Shown here one piece after another: positions 10,127 to 20,024 of a DNA stretch of 64,000 nucleotides. Source of the DNA: Sphingorhabdus sp. YGSMI21 (GTDB lineage: Bacteria; Pseudomonadota; Alphaproteobacteria; Sphingomonadales; Sphingomonadaceae); contig NZ_CP022548.1 of the NCBI RefSeq assembly GCF_002776575.1, forward strand, positions 3,425,001 through 3,489,000, written 5' to 3'. Below the pieces are notes generated by a model. That model ran no database searches. It saw only the letters and a list, made by a program, of their open reading frames with translations, and had not been told where the DNA came from. A program made the translations under genes and the position numbers. Position 1 is the first letter of the stretch; every line of letters begins with the position of its first letter.

Positions 10127-10543
10127 CTATTTACTCCTCAAATTGCTCGTGGCGGCGAGAACATCTGCCACCTCGGCGACGTTGATCGCAATGAGGCGCG
10201 GAGGCTTTTTGCAGGCTTTAGAGTTCATAATGACATTTTCGATCACGCCCCCCTGAAACATTTTCAAAGCCCCTTCTCCTTCGAGCTGAGCCGCAGTTCT
10301 GGTGGCTGGCGGGACTGCTGTCTTCGGCTTGCACCCCTTCACGTCGACGCTAAACTCCGCTCCCGCAAAGTCTCTCACAACCGAGATCTGCAGGCCGTTG
10401 TCCGATTTCGTCATTTTGCAACGATCATAAAGTCCGTCTTCCAGACCAGATTCATTCTCACAGGCAATCTGCCAGCCTGAAACAGACTGCGTTTCGATCC
10501 CTGCTGGTGCCGCAAGAAGCAGAATGGTTGATATCAACATCAT
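10127..10543 (-). CDS. Small secreted protein, possibly IalB-like, captured behind carA
   Basis: A 137-residue protein from the ATG at 10543 with a short signal peptide (MMLISTILLLAAPAG). The mature part has SGWQIACENESG, a further Cys in YDRCKM, and Cys in VKGCK and SKACKK. Tryptophan plus paired cysteines recalls periplasmic IalB-like proteins, but the match is weak and the function unknown. Its ATG overlaps the carA TGA (ATGA), and GGGAG lies seven bases upstream inside carA. It occupies the unique DNA between the two carA 3'-end copies. Confidence 0.6.
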   Translation of the reverse strand: MMLISTILLLAAPAGIETQSVSGWQIACENESGLEDGLYDRCKMTKSDNGLQISVVRDFAGAEFSVDVKGCKPKTAVPPATRTAAQLEGEGALKMFQGGVIENVIMNSKACKKPPRLIAINVAEVADVLAATSNLRSK

Positions 10544-11742
10544 GAATGTGCTCCCAGCCCCCCGACAAATTTCTCGAACAGATAGAAACTGTCCTGCGGG
10601 CCCGGGCTGGCTTCGGGGTGATATTGCACGCCGAATGCGCGCTTGCCGATGATCTCGATGCCGCAATTGCTGCCGTCGAACAGGCTCTTGTGGGTTTCGT
10701 GAATAGTGTCGGGCAGCGTTTCGCTGTCCACCGCAAAACCGTGGTTCATGCTGGTGATCTCGACCAGCCCCTCGGTCTCGGCCCAGCCGCCGCCGATCCG
10801 CTGCACCGGATGATTGGCGCCACGATGACCCTGGTGCATCTTGACCGTCTTGGCGCCCGCAGCGAGCGCGAGCATCTGGTGGCCAAGGCAGATGCCGAAC
10901 AGGGGCATATCCGCTTCCAGTAGCTTCTGGATCACCGGAACCGCATAGGAACCGGTCGCCGCCGGATCGCCGGGACCGTTGGACAGAAACACGCCGGCAG
11001 GCTTCAACGCCATGATTTCATCAATAGAAGTTTCAGCAGGAACTACAGTGACTTTTGCGCCAGCCTTCACAAGGTTTCTGAAGATATTCCGCTTTGCACC
11101 ATAATCAATCGCCACCACATGCGGACGAGACGAAGATGCTTCCAAGTCTTCCAGTGGCGCATAGCCGTGACCCAGCCGCCACGCTCCGCCCTTGTCCCAC
11201 AAATGCGTCTGGTGCCCGGTCACTTCCTTCGCCAGATCCAGGCCTTCCAGCCCCGGCCAGGCCCGCGCCTTGGCGAGCAGTTCGTCGATATCGAACTTGC
11301 CATCGGGATCATAAGCGATCACCGCATTGGGCGCGCCGGCTTCCCGGATCCGCCGGGTCAAAGCCCTTGTATCGACACCGGAAATTCCGATCCGGCCCTG
11401 TTCTGCCATCCACTGGTCAAACGGCTTCTGGTCGCGGAAATTGGACGGCGCGGTAATATCCTCGCGGACGATACAGCCCAGGGCATGCGGATTGTCCGCC
11501 TCGACATCATCCTCGTTGGTGCCGACATTGCCGATATGGGGAAAGGTGAAGGTCACGATCTGCCCGGCATAGCTGGGGTCGGTCATCACTTCCTGATAGC
11601 CGGTCATCGCGGTGTTGAAGCAGACTTCACCGACCGCAGAGCCGGTCGCGCCAAAGCCCCTGCCCCAGATGATCGTGCCATCGGCCAATACCAATATCCC
11701 TGTTGCACCCTCGGGAGCGGCGGGATTATGGGCATGGGTCAT
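10540..11742 (-). CDS. carA: Carbamoyl-phosphate synthase small subunit
   Basis: CarA is the glutaminase subunit that supplies ammonia to CarB. The N-terminal domain starts at GATGILVLADG. The class I glutamine amidotransferase domain follows, with the nucleophile in LFGICLGHQML and the His-Glu pair in [14 protein letters not shown] 11742 is preferred because AAGGAA lies six bases upstream; ATG 11766 would add eight residues without an SD. The last residues (GAHS) differ from those of the duplicate copy (GGLS), so the C-terminal tail was replaced when the downstream segment was inserted. It is divergent from yqeY. Confidence 0.96.
   Translation of the reverse strand: MTHAHNPAAPEGATGILVLADGTIIWGRGFGATGSAVGEVCFNTAMTGYQEVMTDPSYAGQIVTFTFPHIGNVGTNEDDVEADNPHALGCIVREDITAPSNFRDQKPFDQWMAEQGRIGISGVDTRALTRRIREAGAPNAVIAYDPDGKFDIDELLAKARAWPGLEGLDLAKEVTGHQTHLWDKGGAWRLGHGYAPLEDLEASSSRPHVVAIDYGAKRNIFRNLVKAGAKVTVVPAETSIDEIMALKPAGVFLSNGPGDPAATGSYAVPVIQKLLEADMPLFGICLGHQMLALAAGAKTVKMHQGHRGANHPVQRIGGGWAETEGLVEITSMNHGFAVDSETLPDTIHETHKSLFDGSNCGIEIIGKRAFGVQYHPEASPGPQDSFYLFEKFVGGLGAHS
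10550..10632. repeat. Direct repeat of the carA 3' end (active copy)
   Basis: About 83 bp repeated at 10004-10084 with two single-base substitutions and small gaps. The two copies are 548 bp apart and in the same orientation. This copy is part of functional carA; the other is the remnant next to the RraB-like gene. The arrangement is like the attL/attR of an element that restores the 3' end of its target gene. Confidence 0.9.
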
Positions 11743-11875
11743 GGGCTGTTCCTTTGGGTCCGTCATAGGCGCAAAATTTCATGGGACCTAGGGCCAGATT
11801 TCTGGCGTCACAATCTATGAAAAATATTATGTTCCCGCTATGGTGGTCGCTTATTCCAAAAATATGAGGGACGCC

Positions 11876-12328
11876 ATGATTCGCGAGACCGTGAAAGCCG
11901 CGCAAATTGCCGCCATGAAGGCCGGTGACAAGGATCGCACCGCCGCGACCCGCAGCATATTGGCGAAGATCAAGGACAAGGACATCGAACTGCGCACCAA
12001 GGATGCCGCAGTGGACGATGACGCGATGGTCACCGATGTCCTGCAGAAAATGGCCAAGCAACGCCGCGAATCGATCGCCATGTTCGAAAGCGGCGGCCGC
12101 ACCGAACTCGCCGCCGCCGAGAAACAGGAACTGGCCGTGATCGAGGAATTCCTCCCCGCACAACTGAGCGAGGAAGAAACCGCTGCGCTGATCGCCGGCA
12201 TCAAGACCGAACTCGGCGCCGACAGCATGAAAGACATGGGCCGCGTGATGGGCGAACTGAAAAAGCGCCACGGCACCGAAATCGACATGAGCAAAGCCAG
12301 CGCGCTGGTGAAGGCGGCGCTTTCGTGA
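11876..12328 (+). CDS. GatB/YqeY domain-containing protein
   Basis: A 150-residue helical protein of the YqeY family, which shares the tRNA-binding-like tail domain of GatB; its cellular role is not settled. It shows AAMKAGDKDRTAATRSILAKI, KMAKQRRESIAMFE, LAVIEEFLPAQLSEEE and MGRVMGELKKRHG, all typical. ATG 11876 is preferred over 11840 because GAGGGA sits a few bases upstream and the N-terminus then matches the family. It heads the yqeY-dnaG-rpoD cluster, here interrupted by a GIY-YIG gene and repeats. Confidence 0.9.
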   Translation: MIRETVKAAQIAAMKAGDKDRTAATRSILAKIKDKDIELRTKDAAVDDDAMVTDVLQKMAKQRRESIAMFESGGRTELAAAEKQELAVIEEFLPAQLSEEETAALIAGIKTELGADSMKDMGRVMGELKKRHGTEIDMSKASALVKAALS

Positions 12329-12340
12329 CACGGAGGACAA

Positions 12341-12417
12341 CCCGTTTGTGTCGAGCAACTCCAGTCTGTTTGTATCGAGCGACTGTAGTCCGTTCGTGTC
12401 GAGCGAAGTCGAGACAC
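12341..12417 (+). repeat. Three tandem 24-nt repeat units ending in a palindromic REP-like element
   Basis: Units at 12341-12364, 12365-12388 and 12389-12417 share the pattern YCYGTTYGTRTCGAGCRA. The third continues into the full palindromic form GTCGAGCGAAGTCGAGACAC. Related copies occur at 12720-12743 (inverted) and 12764-12787. Such TCGAGC-rich palindromes are dispersed repeats in sphingomonad genomes, from general knowledge. They lie between yqeY and the GIY-YIG start. Confidence 0.8.
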
Positions 12418-12432
12418 CCGGGAGGCGCGTAA

Positions 12433-12807
12433 TTGGCCTTTTGGACCTACATGCTGCTATGTGCAGACGGTAAGTTCTACACCGGTCACACGGATGATTT
12501 GGAGCGCCGGATAGCTGAACATAGCAGCGGTGGATATTGTAAGTTTACGAGCCAGCGACGACCTGTAGAATTGGTTTGGTCCGAGACCTTCCCGACTCGA
12601 GAAGAGGCTTTATCGGCCGAACTCACCGTCAAGAAATGGTCCCAGGCCAAAAAGCGCGCTCTCATTGCAGGTGACTGGAAGAAATTGTCCTATTTTGCGA
12701 AGCCTCCGACAGAACGTCTCTCGACTTCGCTCGACACGAACGGAGAGGCCAGCGCCCAAAACACCGTTCGTGTCGAGCGTAGTCGAGACACCGAGACTGC
12801 AGAATGA
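12433..12807 (+). CDS. GIY-YIG nuclease family protein
   Basis: A 124-residue single-domain GIY-YIG protein (UPF0213/YhbQ-like). TYM at 5-7 and YTG at 16-18 form the GIY-YIG pair, followed by R25/R26, H30 and a Glu in SAELTVKKWS, so the active-site set looks present. The start is TTG 12433 with GGGAGG eight bases upstream; the next ATG would cut off the first motif. The C-terminal 28 residues or so (from about 95) are encoded by inverted palindromic repeats and are probably not part of the fold. Its TGA overlaps the dnaG ATG. Its native role is unknown. Confidence 0.85.
   Translation: MAFWTYMLLCADGKFYTGHTDDLERRIAEHSSGGYCKFTSQRRPVELVWSETFPTREEALSAELTVKKWSQAKKRALIAGDWKKLSYFAKPPTERLSTSLDTNGEASAQNTVRVERSRDTETAE
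12720..12787. repeat. 24-bp inverted repeat inside the GIY-YIG 3' end
   Basis: Arms 12720-12743 and 12764-12787 pair over 24 bp with one mismatch around a 20-base loop. Each arm is a copy of the REP-like element also seen at 12389-12417. The arms are read as the protein tail RLSTSLDTNGE and TVRVERSRDTE. The transcript hairpin would sit just ahead of the dnaG start. Confidence 0.85.
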
Positions 12808-14672
12808 CCCTCACCCCGCAATGGCTGGAAGAACTGCGCTCGCGTGTCACGCTGTCGACGCTGATCGGGCGCACGGTCAAAATCCAGAAGGCGGGTCGCG
12901 AATATAAGGCCTGCTGCCCGTTCCATAACGAGAAATCGCCCAGCTTCACGATCAACGACGAAAAGGGCTTTTATCATTGTTTCGGTTGCGGCGCCCATGG
13001 CGATGCGATCAGTTGGATGACCGAGCAGCGCGGGCTGGGCTTCATGGACGCGGTCAAGGATCTCGCCGCCGAAGCGCAGATGGAAGTCCCTGCCCCCGAC
13101 CCGCGCGCGGCGCAGCGGCAGGAGGTCCGAGCGACGCTGCATGACGTGATGGCGGCAGCGCAGGACTGGTTTGTCGAGCGTTTCAACAGCACCGAGGGCG
13201 CGGCGGCGCGGGACTATCTGAAGAACCGTGGCATATCGGAGAGCACGATCCGCGAATTCGGCTTCGGCTTTGCCCCCAATTCGCGCGGACGGCTCAAGGA
13301 CGCCCTGTCGAAACATGGCGTGGACCGGCTGGTCGAGGCGGGCCTGCTGATCAAGGTTGATGACAAGGATCCCTATGACCGATTCCGCGGTCGCCTGATG
13401 ATCCCGATCCGCGATCCGCGCGGCCGGGTCATTGCTTTTGGCGGGCGGATATTGGGCGATGGCGAGCCGAAATATCTCAATAGCCCCGACACGCCTTTGT
13501 TTGACAAGGGCCGGACGCTTTACAATCTGGACAAGGCTTCGCCGGCCTCTCGCCAGACCGGCCGGATATTGGTGGTCGAAGGCTATATGGATGCGATTGC
13601 ACTGGCTCAGGCCGGCTTCAAGGATGTCGTCGCGCCGCTCGGCACGGCGCTGACCGAGCATCAGATCGAGCGGATCTGGAAGATGGTCGAGGCCCCGATC
13701 CTCTGCTTTGACGGCGATAATGCGGGTCAGAAAGCGGCGATGCGCGCAGCCGTGCGCGCCCTGCCCATCTTACGCCCATCGCACAGCCTGAATTTCATTT
13801 CGCTGCCCGCAGGACAGGATCCCGACGATCTGATCCGGGCCGAGGGTGCCCATGCCTTTGCTGCCGTGATCGCCAGGCCGCAGATGCTCGACGAGAAGAT
13901 CTGGCAAGTCGAATATGACGCAGAACCGCTCAACTCGCCCGAAACCAAGGCGGGTCTCAAGAAACGGCTGTTTGACCATGTCCGCGATATCGCCGATCAG
14001 GATATCGCCCAGCATTACCGGCAAGTATTCAACGAACGCTACCAGTCGACCTTTTTTGCCCGGACGGACAATCGTTCCGAAGGCCGGCGCCCGCAAAATT
14101 CGAACCGCAAGTTCCCGTCGAAATTTGTCTCCTACAAGCCGACGGATGATACAAAATCCTTCCTGATCGAAGGCTATGACCTGCAGATTGCGAAAGGCAT
14201 ATTGGGCGGCCTGATCCGGCATCCGTGCCGGATTTCCAGCCATTTCGAGGAGCTCAGCGCGATCCGGCTGGCCGATTCGCAGATGCAGTTGCTGCTCGGT
14301 GAACTGATCAATGTCGCGATGCGCAAAGAAACGCTTGATATGCAGGGCCTTCTTACCATATTGGAGAAGACAGATTGTTATAATGTCGCAAAAGGGCTGT
14401 TACGGGCCGATGCGCTGAATTTCACTTTCAACCGCAAACTGCCAGACGATGCCCCTTCGCTATTGATCGAACGGGCGCATCGGGACTTGGCGGAAGCGAT
14501 AAAAGTGGTGACGGCGCGTCCCGGACTGGAAGCGGCTCTCGCGGAGGCAACGCGGCGGGTGCAGGATGATCTTACGGAAGAAAGTTATGCCGAACAGCAA
14601 CGCCTTCGCAAAGCGAAACAGTTATTTCACGAGCGGTTGGTCGAACTGACCCAGATCGACGACGCAATATAG
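12804..14672 (+). CDS. dnaG: DNA primase
   Basis: DnaG makes RNA primers for replication. The 622-residue protein has an N-terminal CHC2 zinc ribbon (C38, H41, C59, C62 in CCPFHNEKSP and YHCFGCG). The RNAP-like catalytic core with the TOPRIM domain follows (VVEGYMDAIALAQAG and FDGDNAGQKAA). A helical C-terminal DnaB-interaction region ends it. It starts inside the GIY-YIG stop codon (ATGA) with no convincing SD of its own, so its translation may now depend on that gene. It is followed 24 bp later by rpoD. Confidence 0.97.
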   Translation: MTLTPQWLEELRSRVTLSTLIGRTVKIQKAGREYKACCPFHNEKSPSFTINDEKGFYHCFGCGAHGDAISWMTEQRGLGFMDAVKDLAAEAQMEVPAPDPRAAQRQEVRATLHDVMAAAQDWFVERFNSTEGAAARDYLKNRGISESTIREFGFGFAPNSRGRLKDALSKHGVDRLVEAGLLIKVDDKDPYDRFRGRLMIPIRDPRGRVIAFGGRILGDGEPKYLNSPDTPLFDKGRTLYNLDKASPASRQTGRILVVEGYMDAIALAQAGFKDVVAPLGTALTEHQIERIWKMVEAPILCFDGDNAGQKAAMRAAVRALPILRPSHSLNFISLPAGQDPDDLIRAEGAHAFAAVIARPQMLDEKIWQVEYDAEPLNSPETKAGLKKRLFDHVRDIADQDIAQHYRQVFNERYQSTFFARTDNRSEGRRPQNSNRKFPSKFVSYKPTDDTKSFLIEGYDLQIAKGILGGLIRHPCRISSHFEELSAIRLADSQMQLLLGELINVAMRKETLDMQGLLTILEKTDCYNVAKGLLRADALNFTFNRKLPDDAPSLLIERAHRDLAEAIKVVTARPGLEAALAEATRRVQDDLTEESYAEQQRLRKAKQLFHERLVELTQIDDAI

Positions 14673-14696
14673 TTTTTAAATTAGGGGCCTGAGCCA

Positions 14697-16709
<2,013 letters not shown>

Positions 16710-16723
16710 TATTGGAGACAGGA

Positions 16724-16760
16724 ACCGGCTGCTATGGTTTGCAAATCCCTAACAGCCGGT
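16724..16760 (+). terminator. Possible terminator after rpoD
   Basis: ACCGGCTG at 16724-16731 pairs with CAGCCGGT at 16753-16760 around a 21-base loop. Only a broken T-rich stretch follows, so termination would be weak. Confidence 0.35.
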
Positions 16761-16806
16761 AAACCTACTCTTTAGGTATCGTTGTTATATTCGAAGACTG
16801 ACGAGG

Positions 16807-17511
16807 GTGCTCAACGCATTTTCGCAACCTTATTCGGATATCGGAAACGCGATGCTAGGACAAAATGCACAATTGATGACAGAGCCAGGGTTCGCCGGGC
16901 AATTCGTTAGTTTTGGCAGCGATTCAGCGCCTTATGTACAGCTTGTCTTGGAGGATTTTTCCGTGCTGTCGGGGGCTGATATCGCCGATATCGTGCATTT
17001 CCTGTGCGTTTTGCACGGACGGCATCCGGGCGTAATCGATCATGCGGCGACCAAGACCGTTGATGATGCCGCACGGGAATGGCTGATCCAGGCGACCGAC
17101 GGCTTTGCCGCCGAACGCGCCTTTCTGACCAAACTGACCGTAGCTGCCGGCCCGATTTCGGGCGTCAGCCTGGATGACCAGAGCAACGCCGCAGTTCTGG
17201 GTCAACGCAAGGCGCTGGAAATGCTGTCCCAGTCGGAACGCGCGGGATGCGCGATCGGCGCTGCCATCGCACTGGTTGCCGACTGGCATTGCGTCCGAAA
17301 TATACTGGAACAGATCGCCTTGCGCGTCGGAGTAGAAGCGCGCGCGTCGATCTTGCCGAGCGTTGCGGCGACCACCGAGCTTAACAGCCTGCTGGCGGAC
17401 ACCCCTGCCCTGGAAAGAGCCCTCAATTTCGGGGCCGAGCAATTGCTCAACCAGCATCGCGGGCTGTGGCAACTTCTGGAAGCGCGCCGGAACATGCGGC
17501 TTTCCCGATAA
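16807..17511 (+). CDS. Conserved hypothetical protein
   Basis: A 234-residue mostly helical soluble protein, rich in Ala and Leu, with no signal peptide or membrane segment. I do not recognise a domain. The middle (FLTKLTVAAGPISG and CAIGAAIALVADWHCVRNIL) looks like a packed alpha-helical fold. The GTG at 16807 has GAGG directly abutting it, too close to act as an SD; the ATG at 16852, with GGAA five bases upstream, may be the true start. It lies between rpoD and the MoxR/VWA pair on the same strand. Confidence 0.7.
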   Translation: MLNAFSQPYSDIGNAMLGQNAQLMTEPGFAGQFVSFGSDSAPYVQLVLEDFSVLSGADIADIVHFLCVLHGRHPGVIDHAATKTVDDAAREWLIQATDGFAAERAFLTKLTVAAGPISGVSLDDQSNAAVLGQRKALEMLSQSERAGCAIGAAIALVADWHCVRNILEQIALRVGVEARASILPSVAATTELNSLLADTPALERALNFGAEQLLNQHRGLWQLLEARRNMRLSR

Positions 17512-17617
17512 ACCTGGCGGCGGTTTCCGCAAAAATTAACTAAATGATTAACTTGCCTGGAAGGGGAGTTTTCCCTATCGCCTTTGCTTTGACGTTCACG
17601 GCAAGGAATAGAAAATC

Positions 17618-18463
17618 ATGCGTTTTGACGGTACCAAAGACTATGTTGCAACCGATGATCTGAAGGTTGCTGTCAATGCTGCCATGACCCTCCGCCGCCC
17701 TCTGCTGGTCAAGGGTGAACCGGGCACCGGCAAGACGGTACTGGCCTATGAAATCGCCAAGGCGATGGGCACGCCGCTGATCGAATGGAATGTCAAATCC
17801 ACCACCAAGGCGCATCAGGGTCTTTACGAATATGATGCGGTTGCGCGGCTTCGCGACGGCCAGCTGGGCGACGAGCGGGTCCATGATATTTCCAACTATA
17901 TCCGCAAGGGCAAGCTGTGGGAGGCCTTCACTGCCCCCGAACTGCCCGTGCTGCTGATCGACGAAATCGACAAGGCCGATATCGAGTTTCCGAACGACCT
18001 GTTGCAGGAACTCGATCGCATGGAATTCCACGTTTACGAGACCAAGGAAACGGTCAAGGCGACGGAACGTCCGATCGTAATCATCACTTCGAACAACGAG
18101 AAGGAACTGCCCGACGCCTTCCTGCGCCGCTGTTTCTTCCACTATATCAAATTCCCGGATCGCGAGACGATGCAGGATATCATCAACGTCCATTTCCCCG
18201 ACATTCAGGGCATATTGGTCAAGAAGGCGATGGATATTTTCTACGATGTCCGCGACGTCCCGGGCCTCAAGAAAAAGCCTAGCACCAGCGAATTGCTCGA
18301 TTGGCTGAAGCTGATCCTCAACGAGGACATGCCGCTCGAAGCGCTGCAATCGAACGACAGCAGCAAGGCGATCCCGCCCCTGCACGGTGCGTTGCTCAAG
18401 AACGAACAGGACGTGATGCTGTTCGAACGCCTGGCCTTCATGGCGAAACGCGAAGCGCGCTAG
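17618..18463 (+). CDS. MoxR-family AAA+ ATPase
   Basis: A 281-residue AAA+ protein of the MoxR class, chaperone-like ATPases usually paired with a VWA protein. Walker A is GEPGTGKT (about 33-40), Walker B LLIDEIDKAD, sensor 1 IITSNNEKELP and the arginine finger region DAFLRRCFFHYI. AAGGAA precedes the ATG. The VWA gene starts 15 bp after its stop, so the two form an operon. The complex they assemble cannot be read from the sequence. Confidence 0.93.
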   Translation: MRFDGTKDYVATDDLKVAVNAAMTLRRPLLVKGEPGTGKTVLAYEIAKAMGTPLIEWNVKSTTKAHQGLYEYDAVARLRDGQLGDERVHDISNYIRKGKLWEAFTAPELPVLLIDEIDKADIEFPNDLLQELDRMEFHVYETKETVKATERPIVIITSNNEKELPDAFLRRCFFHYIKFPDRETMQDIINVHFPDIQGILVKKAMDIFYDVRDVPGLKKKPSTSELLDWLKLILNEDMPLEALQSNDSSKAIPPLHGALLKNEQDVMLFERLAFMAKREAR

Positions 18464-18478
18464 GCAAAGGCAGACACG

Positions 18479-19660
18479 ATGTTCTTTAATTTCATGGACG
18501 AACTCAGGGCCGCCGGGATTTCGGCGTCGCTCAAGGAACATCTGGTGCTGCTCGAGGCGCTCGAAAAGGACGTTATCCAGCGTAGTCCGGAGGAATTCTA
18601 TTATCTCTCCCGCGCAACCTTCGTGAAAGACGAAGGCTTGCTCGACCGTTTCGATCAGGTTTTTTCAAAGGTCTTCAAAGGCATCGAAACCTCCTACGGC
18701 ACGGAAGAAGAGGATATCCCGCTCGACTGGCTGAAAGCGGTTGCCGAGAAATATCTCTCCGAAGAGGAAATGGAAAAGATCAAGTCGCTCGGCAGCTGGG
18801 ACGAGATCATGGAAACGCTGAAAGAGCGGCTCGAGGAACAGCAGAAACGCCACGAGGGCGGCAACAAATGGATCGGCACCGGCGGCACCTCGCCTTACGG
18901 CAATTCCGGCTATAATCCAGAAGGCGTCCGGATTGGCGGTGAAGGCGGCCAGAAAAAGGCGATCAAGGTCTGGGACAAGCGCGAATTCCAGAATCTCGAT
19001 AACACCAAGCTGCTCGGTACGCGCAATATCAAGGTCGCGCTCCGGCGCCTGCGCAAATTTGCCCGCGAGGGTGCTGCCGACGAGCTCGATATCGACCGGA
19101 CAATCAATGGCACGGCCAAACAGGGCTGGCTCGACATTCACATGCGCCCGGAACGGCATAATGCGGTGAAGCTGCTATTGTTTCTCGACGTCGGCGGGTC
19201 GATGGATCCGTTTATCAAGCTATGCGAGGAGCTGTTCAGCGCGGCGACCACCGAGTTCAAGAATCTCGAATTTTTCTATTTCCACAACTGCCCTTACGAA
19301 GGCCTCTGGAAAGACAATCGCCGCCGCTTTTCCGAGCGCACCAACACCTGGGATGTGCTCCACAAATATGGTCATGACTATAAGCTGATCTTCGTCGGCG
19401 ACGCGTCGATGAGCCCCTATGAAATCACCCATCCGGGCGGTTCGGTCGAGCATTTCAACGAGGAAGCCGGCGTGACCTGGATGCAGCGCCTGACCAACAC
19501 ATACCCTGCTGCGGCCTGGCTCAACCCGGTTCCGGAAAAGCAATGGGGCTATTCCCAAAGCGTCAAGATCATCCGCGAACTGATGAATGACCGGATGTAT
19601 CCGTTGACGGTCGACGGCCTGAGCGATGCGATGAAAGAATTGACCCGCAAACAGGGATGA
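18479..19660 (+). CDS. VWA domain-containing CoxE-like protein
   Basis: A 393-residue cytoplasmic partner of the MoxR ATPase. The N-terminal half is helical (FFNFMDELRAAGISASLKEH), a Gly-rich linker lies at about 125-160, and a C-terminal von Willebrand A domain follows. The MIDAS motif reads LDVGGSMDPF instead of DxSxS, a substitution seen in CoxE/YehP-like proteins, and FVGDASMSPYE supplies a later metal-site Asp. Product length is typical. MoxR-VWA pairs are often linked to metal-cofactor insertion or membrane-stress responses, but nothing here fixes the target. Confidence 0.88.
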   Translation: MFFNFMDELRAAGISASLKEHLVLLEALEKDVIQRSPEEFYYLSRATFVKDEGLLDRFDQVFSKVFKGIETSYGTEEEDIPLDWLKAVAEKYLSEEEMEKIKSLGSWDEIMETLKERLEEQQKRHEGGNKWIGTGGTSPYGNSGYNPEGVRIGGEGGQKKAIKVWDKREFQNLDNTKLLGTRNIKVALRRLRKFAREGAADELDIDRTINGTAKQGWLDIHMRPERHNAVKLLLFLDVGGSMDPFIKLCEELFSAATTEFKNLEFFYFHNCPYEGLWKDNRRRFSERTNTWDVLHKYGHDYKLIFVGDASMSPYEITHPGGSVEHFNEEAGVTWMQRLTNTYPAAAWLNPVPEKQWGYSQSVKIIRELMNDRMYPLTVDGLSDAMKELTRKQG

Positions 19661-19663
19661 GGC

Positions 19664-19966
19664 TCAGCCCTCGATTGCGAGCAGGGTCGTTCCGTCATAT
19701 TTTTCGGCGGCCGGCTCAAAAACGTCCGACTTTTCGAAATGCAGGTCTTCCACGCGCACATCTTTCAGGCCGGAAAGCTTGAAGGTTCCAAGCTTGACCT
19801 CCCGCGGCGGTTGCCCGTCTTTTTCCAGCGGAACGGCGTCGACATACATTTCGTCATGGCGCGTATAGAGAATATGCGGCGCCAACTTGAAGGCCGTATT
19901 GTTGTAAGTGGCGGCCACGCATTTTTTGAGCGCGACGCCTTCGAAAAACTCTTTACTCGGTAACAT
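19664..19966 (-). CDS. Conserved hypothetical protein
   Basis: A 100-residue soluble protein without recognisable domain, signal or membrane segment. Alternating charged and aliphatic residues suggest a small beta-rich fold (LKLAPHILY-like strands and VKLGTFKLSGLKDVRVEDLH). It is convergent with the VWA gene and ends three bases from it. Coding potential is supported by composition matching the neighbours. Confidence 0.6.
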   Translation of the reverse strand: MLPSKEFFEGVALKKCVAATYNNTAFKLAPHILYTRHDEMYVDAVPLEKDGQPPREVKLGTFKLSGLKDVRVEDLHFEKSDVFEPAAEKYDGTTLLAIEG

Positions 19967-20024
19967 GGCGGCTGATTACCAGATCACAGACCAAATGCAA
20001 TAAATATGTTGCAGTGCAGCATAG

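Noticed and set aside
12341..12417. CRISPR-like array
   Set aside because: The 24-base units are directly adjacent with no spacers and end in a dispersed palindrome; no cas genes are nearby.
17536..17551. CtrA box upstream of the MoxR gene
   Set aside because: TTAA repeats are separated by eight bases, not the seven of the CtrA consensus; kept only as a near miss.
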